From JBFXIE01 sp050176255 (GTDB lineage Bacteria > Pseudomonadota > Gammaproteobacteria > Burkholderiales > Burkholderiaceae_C): a stretch of DNA of 64,000 nucleotides. Position 1 is the first letter of the stretch, and the number at the start of each line of letters is the position of its first letter. The stretch lies in assembly GCF_050176255.1 (NCBI RefSeq), contig NZ_JBFXIE010000007.1, one strand, 5' to 3'. This document shows positions 10,507 to 18,782 of the stretch, one piece after another. The position numbers and the translations under genes were made by a program. The notes beneath the pieces were generated by a model. That model did not search any database. It had not been told where the DNA came from and was given only the letters and a program-made list of their open reading frames with translations.

Positions 10507-11052
10507 ATGGATAACCCTATAAAAAATAGCGAAATTGCCAAGATGGAGTTGGCCAATCGCATCTTCTTTCGGTTGTATCAATGCGCAAATATGTTGCATA
10601 AAACCGGGACGCGGGCGGTGGAGGCCCAGGGTTTGACGACGCAGCAATGGGCGGTGCTGGGCGCCCTGTCGCGGCCCGAGGCGGCCGAGGGCATGAGCGT
10701 GGGCGACCTGGCCCGCTACCTGATGGTGAGCCGGCAGAACCTGTCGGGACTGATCAGCCGCATGGAGCGCGACGGCCACGTGGCCAACGCGCCCGATGAC
10801 CGCGACCGGCGCTCGCGGCGCATCACCATGACGGCGTCGGGGCGCAAGGTCTGGCTGGATGAGGCGCAGCCCAACATCCAGCGCTATTACGCGCAGGCGC
10901 TGGACGAGTTTTCAGTGGGGGATATGGCGCACACCCTGCATTACCTGCTCAAGCTGCTGGACAACATGCAGCGCATCGACAGTGAGGGTGCGGTGGCCGC
11001 CGAAGACGACGGCCTGCAAGAGGCAGGGGAAGCGGACGGCGCTGGAGCCTGA
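10507..11052 (+). CDS. badR: MarR-family regulator of the CHC operon (BadR-like)
   Basis: Winged-helix regulator of 181 residues. The MarR core runs from about residue 10 to 150: helix A-N-R-I-F-F-R-L-Y, the recognition region V-S-R-Q-N-L-S-G-L-I-S-R-M-E and the wing D-D-R-D-R-R-S-R-R-I-T. The last 25 residues are an acidic Glu/Ala tail. In Rhodopseudomonas a MarR protein, BadR, represses CHC genes, and 2-ketocyclohexanecarboxyl-CoA relieves it. Divergent position and the palindrome next to it suggest the same role here; that is inference. The start is preceded by AGGA. Confidence 0.85.
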   Translation: MDNPIKNSEIAKMELANRIFFRLYQCANMLHKTGTRAVEAQGLTTQQWAVLGALSRPEAAEGMSVGDLARYLMVSRQNLSGLISRMERDGHVANAPDDRDRRSRRITMTASGRKVWLDEAQPNIQRYYAQALDEFSVGDMAHTLHYLLKLLDNMQRIDSEGAVAAEDDGLQEAGEADGAGA

Positions 11053-11114
11053 GCGCCTGAGCGCCTGGGATCAGGCCGCGGGCGCCGCCCGGGCGCAATG
11101 CTTGCGCGCAAGGG

Positions 11115-11888
11115 TTACTTTTCGACGAAAGCGCGTTCGATCACGAAGTCACCGGGGCGGGTGGTGTTGCCTTCCTCGAAGTCGCGCTTTTCCAGCAGCG
11201 CCTTGAGCGAGGCCAGCATCTCCGGGCTGCCGCACAGCATCACGCGGTCTTCCAGCGGGTTCAGCTCGGGCAGGCCCAGGTCGGCGGCCAGCTTGCCGTT
11301 TTCGATCAGGTCGGGGATGCGGCCCTGGTTCTTGAACGGCTCGCGCGTCACGGTGGGATAGTACTTGAGCTGGCTGCTCACCATGTCGCCCAGAAATTCG
11401 TGCTTGGGCAGCTCTTGCGTCAGGTAGTCGTGGTAGGCCAACTCGGCCACCTGGCGCACGCCATGAATCAAGATCACCTGCTCGAATTTTTCGTAGGTCT
11501 CGGGGTCGCGGATCACGCTCAAGAACGGCGCCAGGCCCGTGCCGGTGGACATCAGGTACAGCCGCTTGGCCGGCAGCAGGTAGTCAATCAGCAGCGTGCC
11601 CGTGGGCTTTTTGCCGACGATGATGCTGTCGCCCACCTGGATGTGCTGCAGGCGCGAGGTCAGCGGGCCGTCGGGCACCTTGATGCTCAAAAACTCCAGA
11701 TGCTCCTCGTAGTTGGCGCTGACGATGCTGTAGGCGCGCAGCAGCGGCTTGCCGTCCACCTTCAGGCCGATCATGGTGAAGTGCCCGTTGGAAAACCGCA
11801 GCGCCGGGTCGCGTGTGGTGGTGAAGGAGAACAGACGGTCAGTCCAGTGGTGCACCGTCAGTACACGCTCTTCGTGGAATGCGCTCAT
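11115..11888 (-). CDS. fpr: Ferredoxin-NADP reductase
   Basis: FAD enzyme of 257 residues that moves electrons between NADPH and ferredoxin or flavodoxin. The FAD-binding R-A-Y-S-I-V-S-A-N motif, the NADP-binding T-G-T-G-L-A-P-F segment and C-G-S-P-E-M are present, and the protein ends F-V-E-K as in bacterial Fpr. The ATG at 11888 gives the family length; the frame runs about 77 codons further without similarity. It is divergent from the ABC transporter receptor gene. It could supply electrons to the 2Fe-2S ferredoxins of the aromatic locus, but nothing here ties it to them. Confidence 0.92.
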   Translation of the reverse strand: MSAFHEERVLTVHHWTDRLFSFTTTRDPALRFSNGHFTMIGLKVDGKPLLRAYSIVSANYEEHLEFLSIKVPDGPLTSRLQHIQVGDSIIVGKKPTGTLLIDYLLPAKRLYLMSTGTGLAPFLSVIRDPETYEKFEQVILIHGVRQVAELAYHDYLTQELPKHEFLGDMVSSQLKYYPTVTREPFKNQGRIPDLIENGKLAADLGLPELNPLEDRVMLCGSPEMLASLKALLEKRDFEEGNTTRPGDFVIERAFVEK

Positions 11889-12084
11889 GGATGGGTGGAC
11901 AGGAAAACGTTGAAAGAGGGGCGGGATGCCATAACACCGAGTGTTGCCGAGTTTCGCTGCTTTGTTATGCGTGCCAGGCATAAAGAGAATATGCGCCCCC
12001 GGCTGCAAGCGCGGTATTGTCCGGCAAACTCGGGCCGGCGGTACAGTTGCCGACCCCGGGTGCTGACCTGCGGCAAAGGATTCG

Positions 12085-13284
12085 ATGATGCAAAAAACTT
12101 TCACAACCTTGGTGGCCACGCTGCTGCTCAGCGCGGGTACGGCCCATGCGCAGGGCGCCTACACGATCGGCGAGATCAACAGTTACAAAGCCCAGCCCGC
12201 CTTCCTGGGCCCCTACAAGAAGGGCATGGAACTGGCCGTGGAGCAGGTCAACGCGGCCGGCGGCATCCACGGCAAGAAGCTGCGGCTGGTCACGCGCGAC
12301 GACAACGCCACCCCCGGCGATGCGGTGCGCGCGGCCGAGGAGCTCATCGCGCGCGAGAAGGTGGACGTGCTGATGGGCAGCTTTCTGTCGCACGTGGGTC
12401 TGGCGCTGACCGACTTCGCGCAGCAGAAAAAGCGCTTCTTCCTGGCGGCCGAGCCGCTGACCGACAAGATCGTGTGGGAGCACGGCAACCGCTACACCTT
12501 CCGCCTGCGCCCCTCCACCTACATGCAGGTGGCCATGCTGGTGCCCGAGGCCGCGGCGCTGAAGAAAAAGCGCTGGGCCATCGTCTATCCCAACTACGAG
12601 TACGGCCAGTCGGCCGTGGCCACCTTCAAGCAGTTGCTCAAGGCCGCACAGCCGGACGTGGAATTTGTCGCCGAGCAGGCCACGCCGCTGGGCAAGGTGG
12701 ATGCGGGCAGCGTGGCGCAGGCGCTGCAAGACGCCCGGCCCGACGCCATCTTCAACGTGCTGTTCGCGGCCGATCTGGCCAAGTTTGTGCGCGAGGGCAA
12801 CACCCGCGGGCTGTTTGCCGGGCGCAGCGTGGTCAGCCTGCTGTCGGGTGAGCCCGAGTACCTGGACACCCTCAGGAACGAAACGCCCGAGGGCTGGATC
12901 GTCACCGGCTACCCCTGGTACGCCATCCAGACACCCGAGCACAAGGCCTTTCTGGACGCCTACCAAAAACGCTTCAAGGACTACCCGCGCGCGGGCTCGG
13001 TGGTGGGCTACAACGCCGTCCAGTCGGTGGCCGCGGGCCTGAAGAAGGCCGGCAGCGCCGACACCGAAAAGCTCATCGCGGCCTTTCGCGGCCTGCAGGT
13101 GGCTACGCCCTTTGGCCCCATCACCTACCGCGTGCAGGATCACCAGTCCACCATGGGCGCCTACGTGGGCAAGACCGCCCGCAAGGACGGCATGGGCGTG
13201 ATGGTGGACTTCAGCTACCAGGACGGCGGCAAGTTCCAGCCGTCTGACGCCGAGGTCAAACAACTGCGCCCGGCCGCGCCCTGA
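12085..13284 (+). CDS. ABC transporter substrate-binding protein (LivK-like)
   Basis: Periplasmic receptor of the branched-chain amino acid/amide (HAAT) class, 399 residues, with signal peptide ending T-A-H-A-Q-G. The mature protein has E-Q-V-N-A-A-G-G-I-H-G-K and the D-D-N-A-T-P segment typical of Periplasmic-binding group 6. ATG at 12085 or 12088; AAGGA lies upstream of the first. The stop overlaps the permease start by one base, so the four genes form one operon. The ligand may be an amino acid, urea or an aromatic acid; it cannot be read from sequence. Confidence 0.9.
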   Translation: MMQKTFTTLVATLLLSAGTAHAQGAYTIGEINSYKAQPAFLGPYKKGMELAVEQVNAAGGIHGKKLRLVTRDDNATPGDAVRAAEELIAREKVDVLMGSFLSHVGLALTDFAQQKKRFFLAAEPLTDKIVWEHGNRYTFRLRPSTYMQVAMLVPEAAALKKKRWAIVYPNYEYGQSAVATFKQLLKAAQPDVEFVAEQATPLGKVDAGSVAQALQDARPDAIFNVLFAADLAKFVREGNTRGLFAGRSVVSLLSGEPEYLDTLRNETPEGWIVTGYPWYAIQTPEHKAFLDAYQKRFKDYPRAGSVVGYNAVQSVAAGLKKAGSADTEKLIAAFRGLQVATPFGPITYRVQDHQSTMGAYVGKTARKDGMGVMVDFSYQDGGKFQPSDAEVKQLRPAAP

Positions 13285-15194
13285 TGGACTTTTCCGGACT
13301 CTTCGCCCAGCTGCTCAACGGGCTGGCGGGCGCGTCCACGCTGTTTTTGGTGGCGGCGGGGCTGTCGCTGATCTTTGGCGTGATGCGCATCGTCAACTTT
13401 GCGCACGGCTCGTTTTACATGCTGGGGCTGTACCTGGCCTATTCCTGCGTGGAGCGGCTGGCCGATGCCATCGGCTTTTGGCCCGCGCTGCTGCTGGCGC
13501 CGCTGGCCGTGGGGCTGCTGGGCGCGGCGGTGGAGGTGCTGCTGCTGCGGCGCATCTACCGCGCGCCCGAGCTGCTGCAGCTGCTGGCCACCTTCGCGCT
13601 GGTGCTGGTGATCAAAGACGCGGCTTTGTGGCTGTGGGGCCCAGAGGAGCTGCTGGGCCCGCGCGCGCCGGGGCTGGAGGGCGCGGTCGATCTGCTGGGG
13701 CGGCGCTTTCCGGCGTACGACCTGTTTCTGATCGCCGTGGGGCCGCTGGTGCTGGGGCTGCTCACGCTGCTGCTCACGCGCACGCGCTGGGGCACGCTGG
13801 TGCGCGCGGCCACGCAAGACCGTGAGATGGTGGGCGCGCTGGGCGTCAACCAGGCCTGGCTGTTTACCGGCGTGTTTGCGCTGGGCGCGCTGCTGGCGGG
13901 CCTGGGCGGCGCGCTGCAGCTGCCGCGCGAGCCCGCCAGCCTGGAGCTGGACATGCTCACCATCGGCGCGGCCTTCGTGGTGGTGGTGGTGGGCGGCATG
14001 GGCTCGCTGCCCGGCGCCTTTGTGGCGGCGCTGGTGATCGCCGAGCTGAAAGCCGTGTGCATCTGGCTGGGCGTGCAAGAGGTGGCGGGCGTGGAACTGT
14101 CGTTCTCCAAGCTCACGCTGGTGGTCGAATTTGTAGTGATGGCCGGCGTGCTCATCTGGCGGCCCTGGGGCCTGATGGGCCGGCCGCAGGCCGCCGCACG
14201 CAGCGTGGGCGCGCCCGAGGCGCCGCTGCGCCGCGCGGGGCGGGGCGCTGCCACCGCCTGGGCCGCGCTGCTGCTGGCTCTGGCGCTGGCGCCGCTCATC
14301 GTGGGGCAGGGCAGCTACGCCACCGTGCTGCTGACCGACATCGCCATTGCCGCGCTGTTTGCAGCCAGCCTGCACTTCATCTTGGGGCCGGGCGGGCTGC
14401 ACTCGTTTGGCCACGCGGCCTACTTCGGGCTGGGGGCGTATGGCGCGGCGCTGCTGGTGCGCGGGCTGGACTGGCCCATGCCCGCCGTCTTGCTGCTGGC
14501 GCCCCTGGCGGCGGCGGCAGGCGCGCTGCTGTACGGCTGGCTGTGCGTGCGCCTGTCGGGCGTGTACCTGACCATGCTGACGCTGGCGTTTGCGCAGATC
14601 ACCTGGGCCATTGCCTTCCAGTGGGACGGCTTAACCGGCGGCAGCAACGGCATCACCGGCGTATGGCCGCCCGACTGGGCCGCGCAGGGCGCGGTGTTTT
14701 ACTGGCTGGTGCTGGCCCTCAGCGCAGTGGGCATCTACCTGCTGCGGCGCATGCTGTTTGCGCCGCTGGGCTGGGCGCTGCGCGCCGCGCGCGACTCGGC
14801 CGTGCGTGCCGACGCCATCGGCATCGACGTGCGCCGCGTGCAGTGGGCGGCCTTTGTGGTGGCCGGGCTGCTGGCCGGGCTGGCGGGCGCGCTGTATGCG
14901 TTCTCGAAGGGCAGCGTGGCGCCTGATGCGCTGTCGGTCACCAAGTCGGTCGATGGGTTGGTCATGGTGCTGCTGGGCGGCATGCACACCTTGGCCGGGC
15001 CGGTGGTGGGCGCGGGCGTGTTCACCTGGCTGCACGACAGCGTGGCGCGCTCTACCTCCTATTGGCGCGCGCTGCTGGGCGGCATCATGCTGGTGCTGGT
15101 GCTGCTGTTTCCGCAAGGAATTTCGGGGTTTGCCCAGGTGTGGCAAGCGCGGGCAGCTATCAAAAACAAAGCGACCGGGGCGCGCCATGAGTGA
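13284..15194 (+). CDS. Fused LivH-LivM ABC transporter permease
   Basis: A 636-residue inner-membrane protein in which two permeases of the branched-chain amino acid class are fused. The LivH half is residues 1 to about 295 (S-L-I-F-G-V-M-R-I-V-N-F-A-H-G and the V-V-V-V-G-G-M-G-S-L-P-G-A loop). The LivM half follows from about residue 330 (H-F-I-L-G-P-G-G-L-H-S-F-G-H-A-A and G-G-M-H-T-L-A-G-P-V-V-G-A). Most homologous systems have separate genes. The last dozen or so codons lie in a copy of the interspersed repeat, giving the tail R-A-A-I-K-N-K. It overlaps livG by eight bases. Confidence 0.93.
   Translation: MDFSGLFAQLLNGLAGASTLFLVAAGLSLIFGVMRIVNFAHGSFYMLGLYLAYSCVERLADAIGFWPALLLAPLAVGLLGAAVEVLLLRRIYRAPELLQLLATFALVLVIKDAALWLWGPEELLGPRAPGLEGAVDLLGRRFPAYDLFLIAVGPLVLGLLTLLLTRTRWGTLVRAATQDREMVGALGVNQAWLFTGVFALGALLAGLGGALQLPREPASLELDMLTIGAAFVVVVVGGMGSLPGAFVAALVIAELKAVCIWLGVQEVAGVELSFSKLTLVVEFVVMAGVLIWRPWGLMGRPQAAARSVGAPEAPLRRAGRGAATAWAALLLALALAPLIVGQGSYATVLLTDIAIAALFAASLHFILGPGGLHSFGHAAYFGLGAYGAALLVRGLDWPMPAVLLLAPLAAAAGALLYGWLCVRLSGVYLTMLTLAFAQITWAIAFQWDGLTGGSNGITGVWPPDWAAQGAVFYWLVLALSAVGIYLLRRMLFAPLGWALRAARDSAVRADAIGIDVRRVQWAAFVVAGLLAGLAGALYAFSKGSVAPDALSVTKSVDGLVMVLLGGMHTLAGPVVGAGVFTWLHDSVARSTSYWRALLGGIMLVLVLLFPQGISGFAQVWQARAAIKNKATGARHE
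15143..15172 (-). repeat. Interspersed repeat copy inside the 3' end of livHM
   Basis: CAAGCGCGGGCAGCTATCAA (15144-15163) followed by an A-rich stretch is the reverse complement of the TTTTGATAGCTGCCAGCGCTTG end of the repeat. It is translated as part of the C-terminus of the fused permease. Confidence 0.6.
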
Positions 15195-15978
15195 TGCAAC
15201 GGCCAGCCTGCTGAGCGTGCAGGCGCTGCGCAAGTCCTTCGGCGGCGTGCAGGCGGTGCAGGGTGTGTCGTTTGACGTGGCCGCTGGCGAGCTGCTGGCG
15301 CTCATCGGCCCCAACGGCGCGGGCAAGACCACCACCTTCAACATGGTGGGCGGCCAGCTGGCGCCAGGCGGCGGGCGCGTGCTGCTGCACGGGCGCGACA
15401 TCACCGGGCTGGCGCCGCGCGCCATCTGGCGCCTGGGCGTGGGCCGCACCTTCCAGATTGCGCAGACCTTTGCCAGCTTTACCGCGCTGCACAACGTGCA
15501 GCTGGCGCTGCTGTCGCACGACCGGCAGACCTGGCGCTGGTGGCGCCGCGCCGATGCGCACCGCCCGCAGGACGCCCTGGCCCTGCTGGAGCAAGTCGGC
15601 ATGGCGGCGCAGGCCCAGCGCCCCTGCAGCGAGCTGGCCTACGGCGACGTCAAGCGCGTCGAGCTGGCCATGGCCCTGGCCCACGCGCCGGCGCTGCTGC
15701 TGATGGACGAGCCCACCGCCGGCATGGCCCCCGCCGAGCGCGTGGCCCTGATGCAGCTGGTGCAGCGCATCGCCCGCCAGCGGCGCATGGGCGTGCTGTT
15801 CACCGAGCACAGCATGGACGTGGTCTTTGGCCAAGCCGACCGCGTGGCCGTGCTGGTGCGCGGCCAGCTGCTGGTCGAGGGCACGCCGCAGCAAGTCCAG
15901 GCCGACGCGCGGGTGCAGGCCGCCTACCTGGGCACCGGGCTGGCGCCAGCCCGGCTTGTGGGGGATGCAAATGAATAA
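15187..15978 (+). CDS. livG: ABC transporter ATPase (LivG)
   Basis: ATPase subunit of 263 residues of the Liv-type importer. It has Walker A G-P-N-G-A-G-K-T-T near residue 42, L-A-Y-G-D as signature region (the family's usual L-S-Y-G-Q is changed to A-Y-G-D-V-K), Walker B L-L-L-M-D-E-P-T-A-G-M and the switch histidine in T-E-H-S-M-D. The ATG at 15187 overlaps the permease stop and yields the usual N-terminus. It overlaps livF at its 3' end, consistent with coupled translation. Confidence 0.93.
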   Translation: MSDATASLLSVQALRKSFGGVQAVQGVSFDVAAGELLALIGPNGAGKTTTFNMVGGQLAPGGGRVLLHGRDITGLAPRAIWRLGVGRTFQIAQTFASFTALHNVQLALLSHDRQTWRWWRRADAHRPQDALALLEQVGMAAQAQRPCSELAYGDVKRVELAMALAHAPALLLMDEPTAGMAPAERVALMQLVQRIARQRRMGVLFTEHSMDVVFGQADRVAVLVRGQLLVEGTPQQVQADARVQAAYLGTGLAPARLVGDANE

Positions 15979-16717
15979 AAACGATAGCTACCAGCGCTTG
16001 CCAGGCAATGGCAAGAGCCCAGAAACATCACTACTCCAGGTCGAAGACCTGAACGCCTGGTACGGCGCGGCGCACATCCTGCACGGCGTGTCGCTGACCG
16101 TGGGACGCGGCGAAGTCGTGGCCCTGATGGGGCGCAACGGCGCGGGCAAAAGCACCACGCTCAAAAGCATTGCCGGGCTGGTCGATCGCACCCAGGGCAG
16201 CGTGCGCTTTCAGGGCCGGCGCATCGACGGCCAGCCGCCCTACCGCATTGCCCGCGCCGGGCTGGGCTACGTGCCCGAAGACCGGCGCATCTTCACCGAC
16301 CTGACGGTGCGCGAGAACCTGGAGGTGGGCCGCCAGCCGCCGCGCCGCTGGCAGGACGGCCAGAGCGTGCCGCTGTGGACGCCCGAGCGGCTGTTTGCGC
16401 TGTTTCCCAACCTGGGCGAGATGCCCGACCGCCTGGGCGGGCGCATGAGCGGCGGCGAGCAGCAGATGCTGACCGTGGCGCGCACGCTGATGGGCCAGCC
16501 CTGCCTGGTGCTGCTGGACGAGCCCTCCGAGGGCGTGGCGCCGCTCATCGTGCAGCAGATGGCGCGCACCATTTCTGAGCTGAAGGCCCAGGGCCTGGGC
16601 ATCTTGCTGAGCGAGCAGAACCTGCCCTTCGCCCAGGCCGTGGCCGACCGCGCCTGCGTGCTGGAGCAGGGCCGCATCGTGCACACGGGCCCGATGGCTG
16701 GGCTGACGGTGTTTTAA
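15971..16717 (+). CDS. livF: ABC transporter ATPase (LivF) with repeat-derived N-terminus
   Basis: Second ATPase of the importer, 248 residues. Core motifs are Walker A G-R-N-G-A-G-K-S-T, signature M-S-G-G-E-Q-Q, Walker B L-V-L-L-D-E-P-S-E-G and S-E-Q-N. ATG at 15971 has GGGGG at good distance; ATG 15965 is an alternative. The first 18 or so residues (M-N-K-N-D-S-Y-Q-R-L-P-G-N-G) come from a copy of the interspersed repeat and precede the normal family start at L-L-Q-V-E-D-L-N. The protein also ends a little short, directly before another repeat copy. Confidence 0.92.
   Translation: MNKNDSYQRLPGNGKSPETSLLQVEDLNAWYGAAHILHGVSLTVGRGEVVALMGRNGAGKSTTLKSIAGLVDRTQGSVRFQGRRIDGQPPYRIARAGLGYVPEDRRIFTDLTVRENLEVGRQPPRRWQDGQSVPLWTPERLFALFPNLGEMPDRLGGRMSGGEQQMLTVARTLMGQPCLVLLDEPSEGVAPLIVQQMARTISELKAQGLGILLSEQNLPFAQAVADRACVLEQGRIVHTGPMAGLTVF
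15974..16022 (+). repeat. Interspersed repeat copy at the livF start
   Basis: AACGATAGCTACCAGCGCTT (15980-15999) followed by an imperfect inverted CAAGAGCCCAGAAA arm. It lies entirely within the first codons of livF and overlaps the livG stop. Confidence 0.65.
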
Positions 16718-16760
16718 GGCGCTAGCCCTTGTCTGATGAGCGCCAGAAGCTATCAATAGC
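16718..16760 (-). repeat. Interspersed repeat copy after livF
   Basis: GGCGCTAGCCCTTGTCTGAT, then GAGCGCCAGAAGCTATCAAT, the reverse orientation of the repeat, begins immediately after the livF stop codon TAA. The two halves pair into a hairpin. Confidence 0.7.
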
Positions 16761-16781
16761 GTAGCGTCTGCCAACTCCCCG

Positions 16782-16867
16782 CCGTTATTTCCGCGAAGGC
16801 GGGAATCCACCGCGGTGACCACTGGGCGACCCTGTGCATGAATCCCCGCCTGCGCGGGGATGACAGG
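16782..16867. repeat. Pair of inverted REP-like palindromes
   Basis: TTTCCGCGAAGGCGGGAATCC (16789-16809 region) and GAATCCCCGCCTGCGCGGGG (about 16840-16859) are inverted relative to each other, and each is itself palindromic. They resemble the widespread proteobacterial GTCATTCCCGCG repeat. The pair lies between the convergent livF and chemoreceptor genes, where it can fold into a long stem. Confidence 0.6.
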
Positions 16868-16926
16868 TTGATTTGGCTTGTAGCCTTTATTTGCCGTGCG
16901 TTGTCCGCTATTGATTCAGTAGCGAT

Positions 16927-18702
16927 TCAAAAGCTTTCCCAATCACCTTCCGCGCCCTGGTCAGCCGTGGAGGCCTTGGCGGCGGGCTTGGCCGGGGCCA
17001 GTGCCTTGGGCGCTGCCGGTCGTGCGCTGGCGGCGGGGGCAAAGCGCTGCTGCGTTGCGGACTGCGGCGCCGGGGCGGGAGACGCGGCCGATCGAGCGGC
17101 CCACGATGCGCCCGATGTGCTGCCCGATGCGCCGCCAGCCAGCGCCGCATGCCCGCCGTGCCCGCCCTGTATGCGGAACACGCTCACCGCCGAGGCCAGC
17201 TGGCCGGCCTGCGCCTTCAGGGCGCCGGTGGCGGCCGTGGCCTCTTCGACCAGCGCGGCGTTTTGCTGCGTGACCTGATCCATCTGCGTGATGGCCTGGT
17301 GCACCTGCTCGATGCCGCTGCTTTGCTCCTGGCTGGCGGCGCTGATCTCGGCCACCAGGTCGCTCACGCGCTGCACGCTTTGCACGATGGCGTCCATGGT
17401 GCGGCCGGCTTCGGCCACCTGCTGCGAGCCTTCTTCCACCTTGGCCACCGAATCGGTGATCAGCCCCTTGATGTCCTTGGCCGCACCGGCGCTGCGCTGC
17501 GCCAGGGCGCGCACCTCAGATGCCACCACGGCAAAGCCGCGGCCCTGTTCGCCAGCGCGGGCGGCTTCCACGGCGGCGTTCAGCGCCAGGATGTTGGTCT
17601 GGAAGGCAATGCTGTCGATCACGCCGATGATGTCGGCGATCTTGCGGCTGCTGTCGTTGATGGCGCCCATGGTCTGCACCACGCCCGCCACCACCTGGCC
17701 GCCCTGCACGGCAGTTTGCGACGCGGATGCCGCCAGCTGGTTGGCCTGGCGCGCGTTGTCGGCGTTTTGGCGCACGGTGCTGGTCAGCTGCTCCATCGAT
17801 GCGGCGGTCTGCTGCAGCGAGCTGGCCTGCTCCTCGGTGCGCGACGACAGGTTTTGGTTGCCCGCATCCAGCTGGCTGGACGCCGTGGCGATGCCGTCGG
17901 CGCCCGAGCGCACGCGCGCCACCACCTGCGACAGGTTGGTGTTCATCTCCTGCAGCGCCTGCAGCAGCTGGCCGGTCTCGTCGCCGTGGCTGGCGTGCAC
18001 CTGGCTGGTCAGGTCGTTGGCCGCCACGGCGCGCGCCACCTGCACCGCCTGCGCCAGCGGTTGCGTGATGCCGCGCGTGAGCCACCAGGCGCAGCCCGCG
18101 CCCGTGGCCACGCCCAGCACCCCCAGCACGATCAGCCACAGCCGGCTTTGGTCGTAGGTGGCGTTGATGCCCTGCGCGGTGGCGTCGATGCGCGCGCGCT
18201 GCATGTCCAGCAGGCGCTGGATGAGGGCGGTGTATTTGTCGGTGGCGGGCAAAAACGCCTGGGTCAGCAGGCGCTCGGCCTCTTCGGCCTGGCCGTCGGC
18301 CTTGGCCTTGACGGCCTCGTTGCGCGAGGACAGGTAGGCCTTGCGCGCCTCCTGAATCTCGGCCCACAGGGCTTTTTCTTCGGGGCTGGTCAGCAGCGGC
18401 TCGATGCGCTTGACCAGCTCGGCCGACTCGCGCGTGGTGGTGGCGGTGTCGGATGCGAAGAACTGCGCCAGCGACGGGTCGGAGCTTTTGGCAATGGCGC
18501 TGGTGCGGCGCGCGGCGCTGTACACATAGCGGTACCAGTCGCTGATCATGCGCTCCACGGCCAGGGGCTGCTGCGTCATCTCGCTGGTGGCCTGTGCCAC
18601 GGTCTGCAGCCGCCACAGGCCGAAGGCGGTCATCAGCGCCATCAACAGCAGGACGAGCGCAAAGCCGCCTGCCAGGCGGGCTCCGATACTGAGGTTCTTC
18701 AT
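16927..18702 (-). CDS. Methyl-accepting chemotaxis protein
   Basis: Membrane chemoreceptor of 591 residues. An N-terminal transmembrane helix (L-A-G-G-F-A-L-V-L-L-L) is followed by a four-helix-type periplasmic domain to about residue 185, a second transmembrane helix, HAMP, and the signalling domain with the hairpin tip E-Q-G-R-G-F-A-V-V-A-S-E-V-R. The extreme C-terminus D-W-E-S-F resembles the N-W-E-T-F tether for CheR/CheB, so this is an adaptation-competent Tar/Tsr-like receptor. The start at 18702 has AGGGAG upstream. The ligand is unknown. An Ala/Pro-rich linker (about 50 residues) precedes the tether. Confidence 0.93.
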   Translation of the reverse strand: MKNLSIGARLAGGFALVLLLMALMTAFGLWRLQTVAQATSEMTQQPLAVERMISDWYRYVYSAARRTSAIAKSSDPSLAQFFASDTATTTRESAELVKRIEPLLTSPEEKALWAEIQEARKAYLSSRNEAVKAKADGQAEEAERLLTQAFLPATDKYTALIQRLLDMQRARIDATAQGINATYDQSRLWLIVLGVLGVATGAGCAWWLTRGITQPLAQAVQVARAVAANDLTSQVHASHGDETGQLLQALQEMNTNLSQVVARVRSGADGIATASSQLDAGNQNLSSRTEEQASSLQQTAASMEQLTSTVRQNADNARQANQLAASASQTAVQGGQVVAGVVQTMGAINDSSRKIADIIGVIDSIAFQTNILALNAAVEAARAGEQGRGFAVVASEVRALAQRSAGAAKDIKGLITDSVAKVEEGSQQVAEAGRTMDAIVQSVQRVSDLVAEISAASQEQSSGIEQVHQAITQMDQVTQQNAALVEEATAATGALKAQAGQLASAVSVFRIQGGHGGHAALAGGASGSTSGASWAARSAASPAPAPQSATQQRFAPAASARPAAPKALAPAKPAAKASTADQGAEGDWESF

Positions 18703-18782
18703 GAATGCTCCCTGACTTCTGAAAGTTGAACGTGAAACGGTGGCCACGCCCGCAGCCGGGGTGGTCCAGGCGTGACTGCGTT

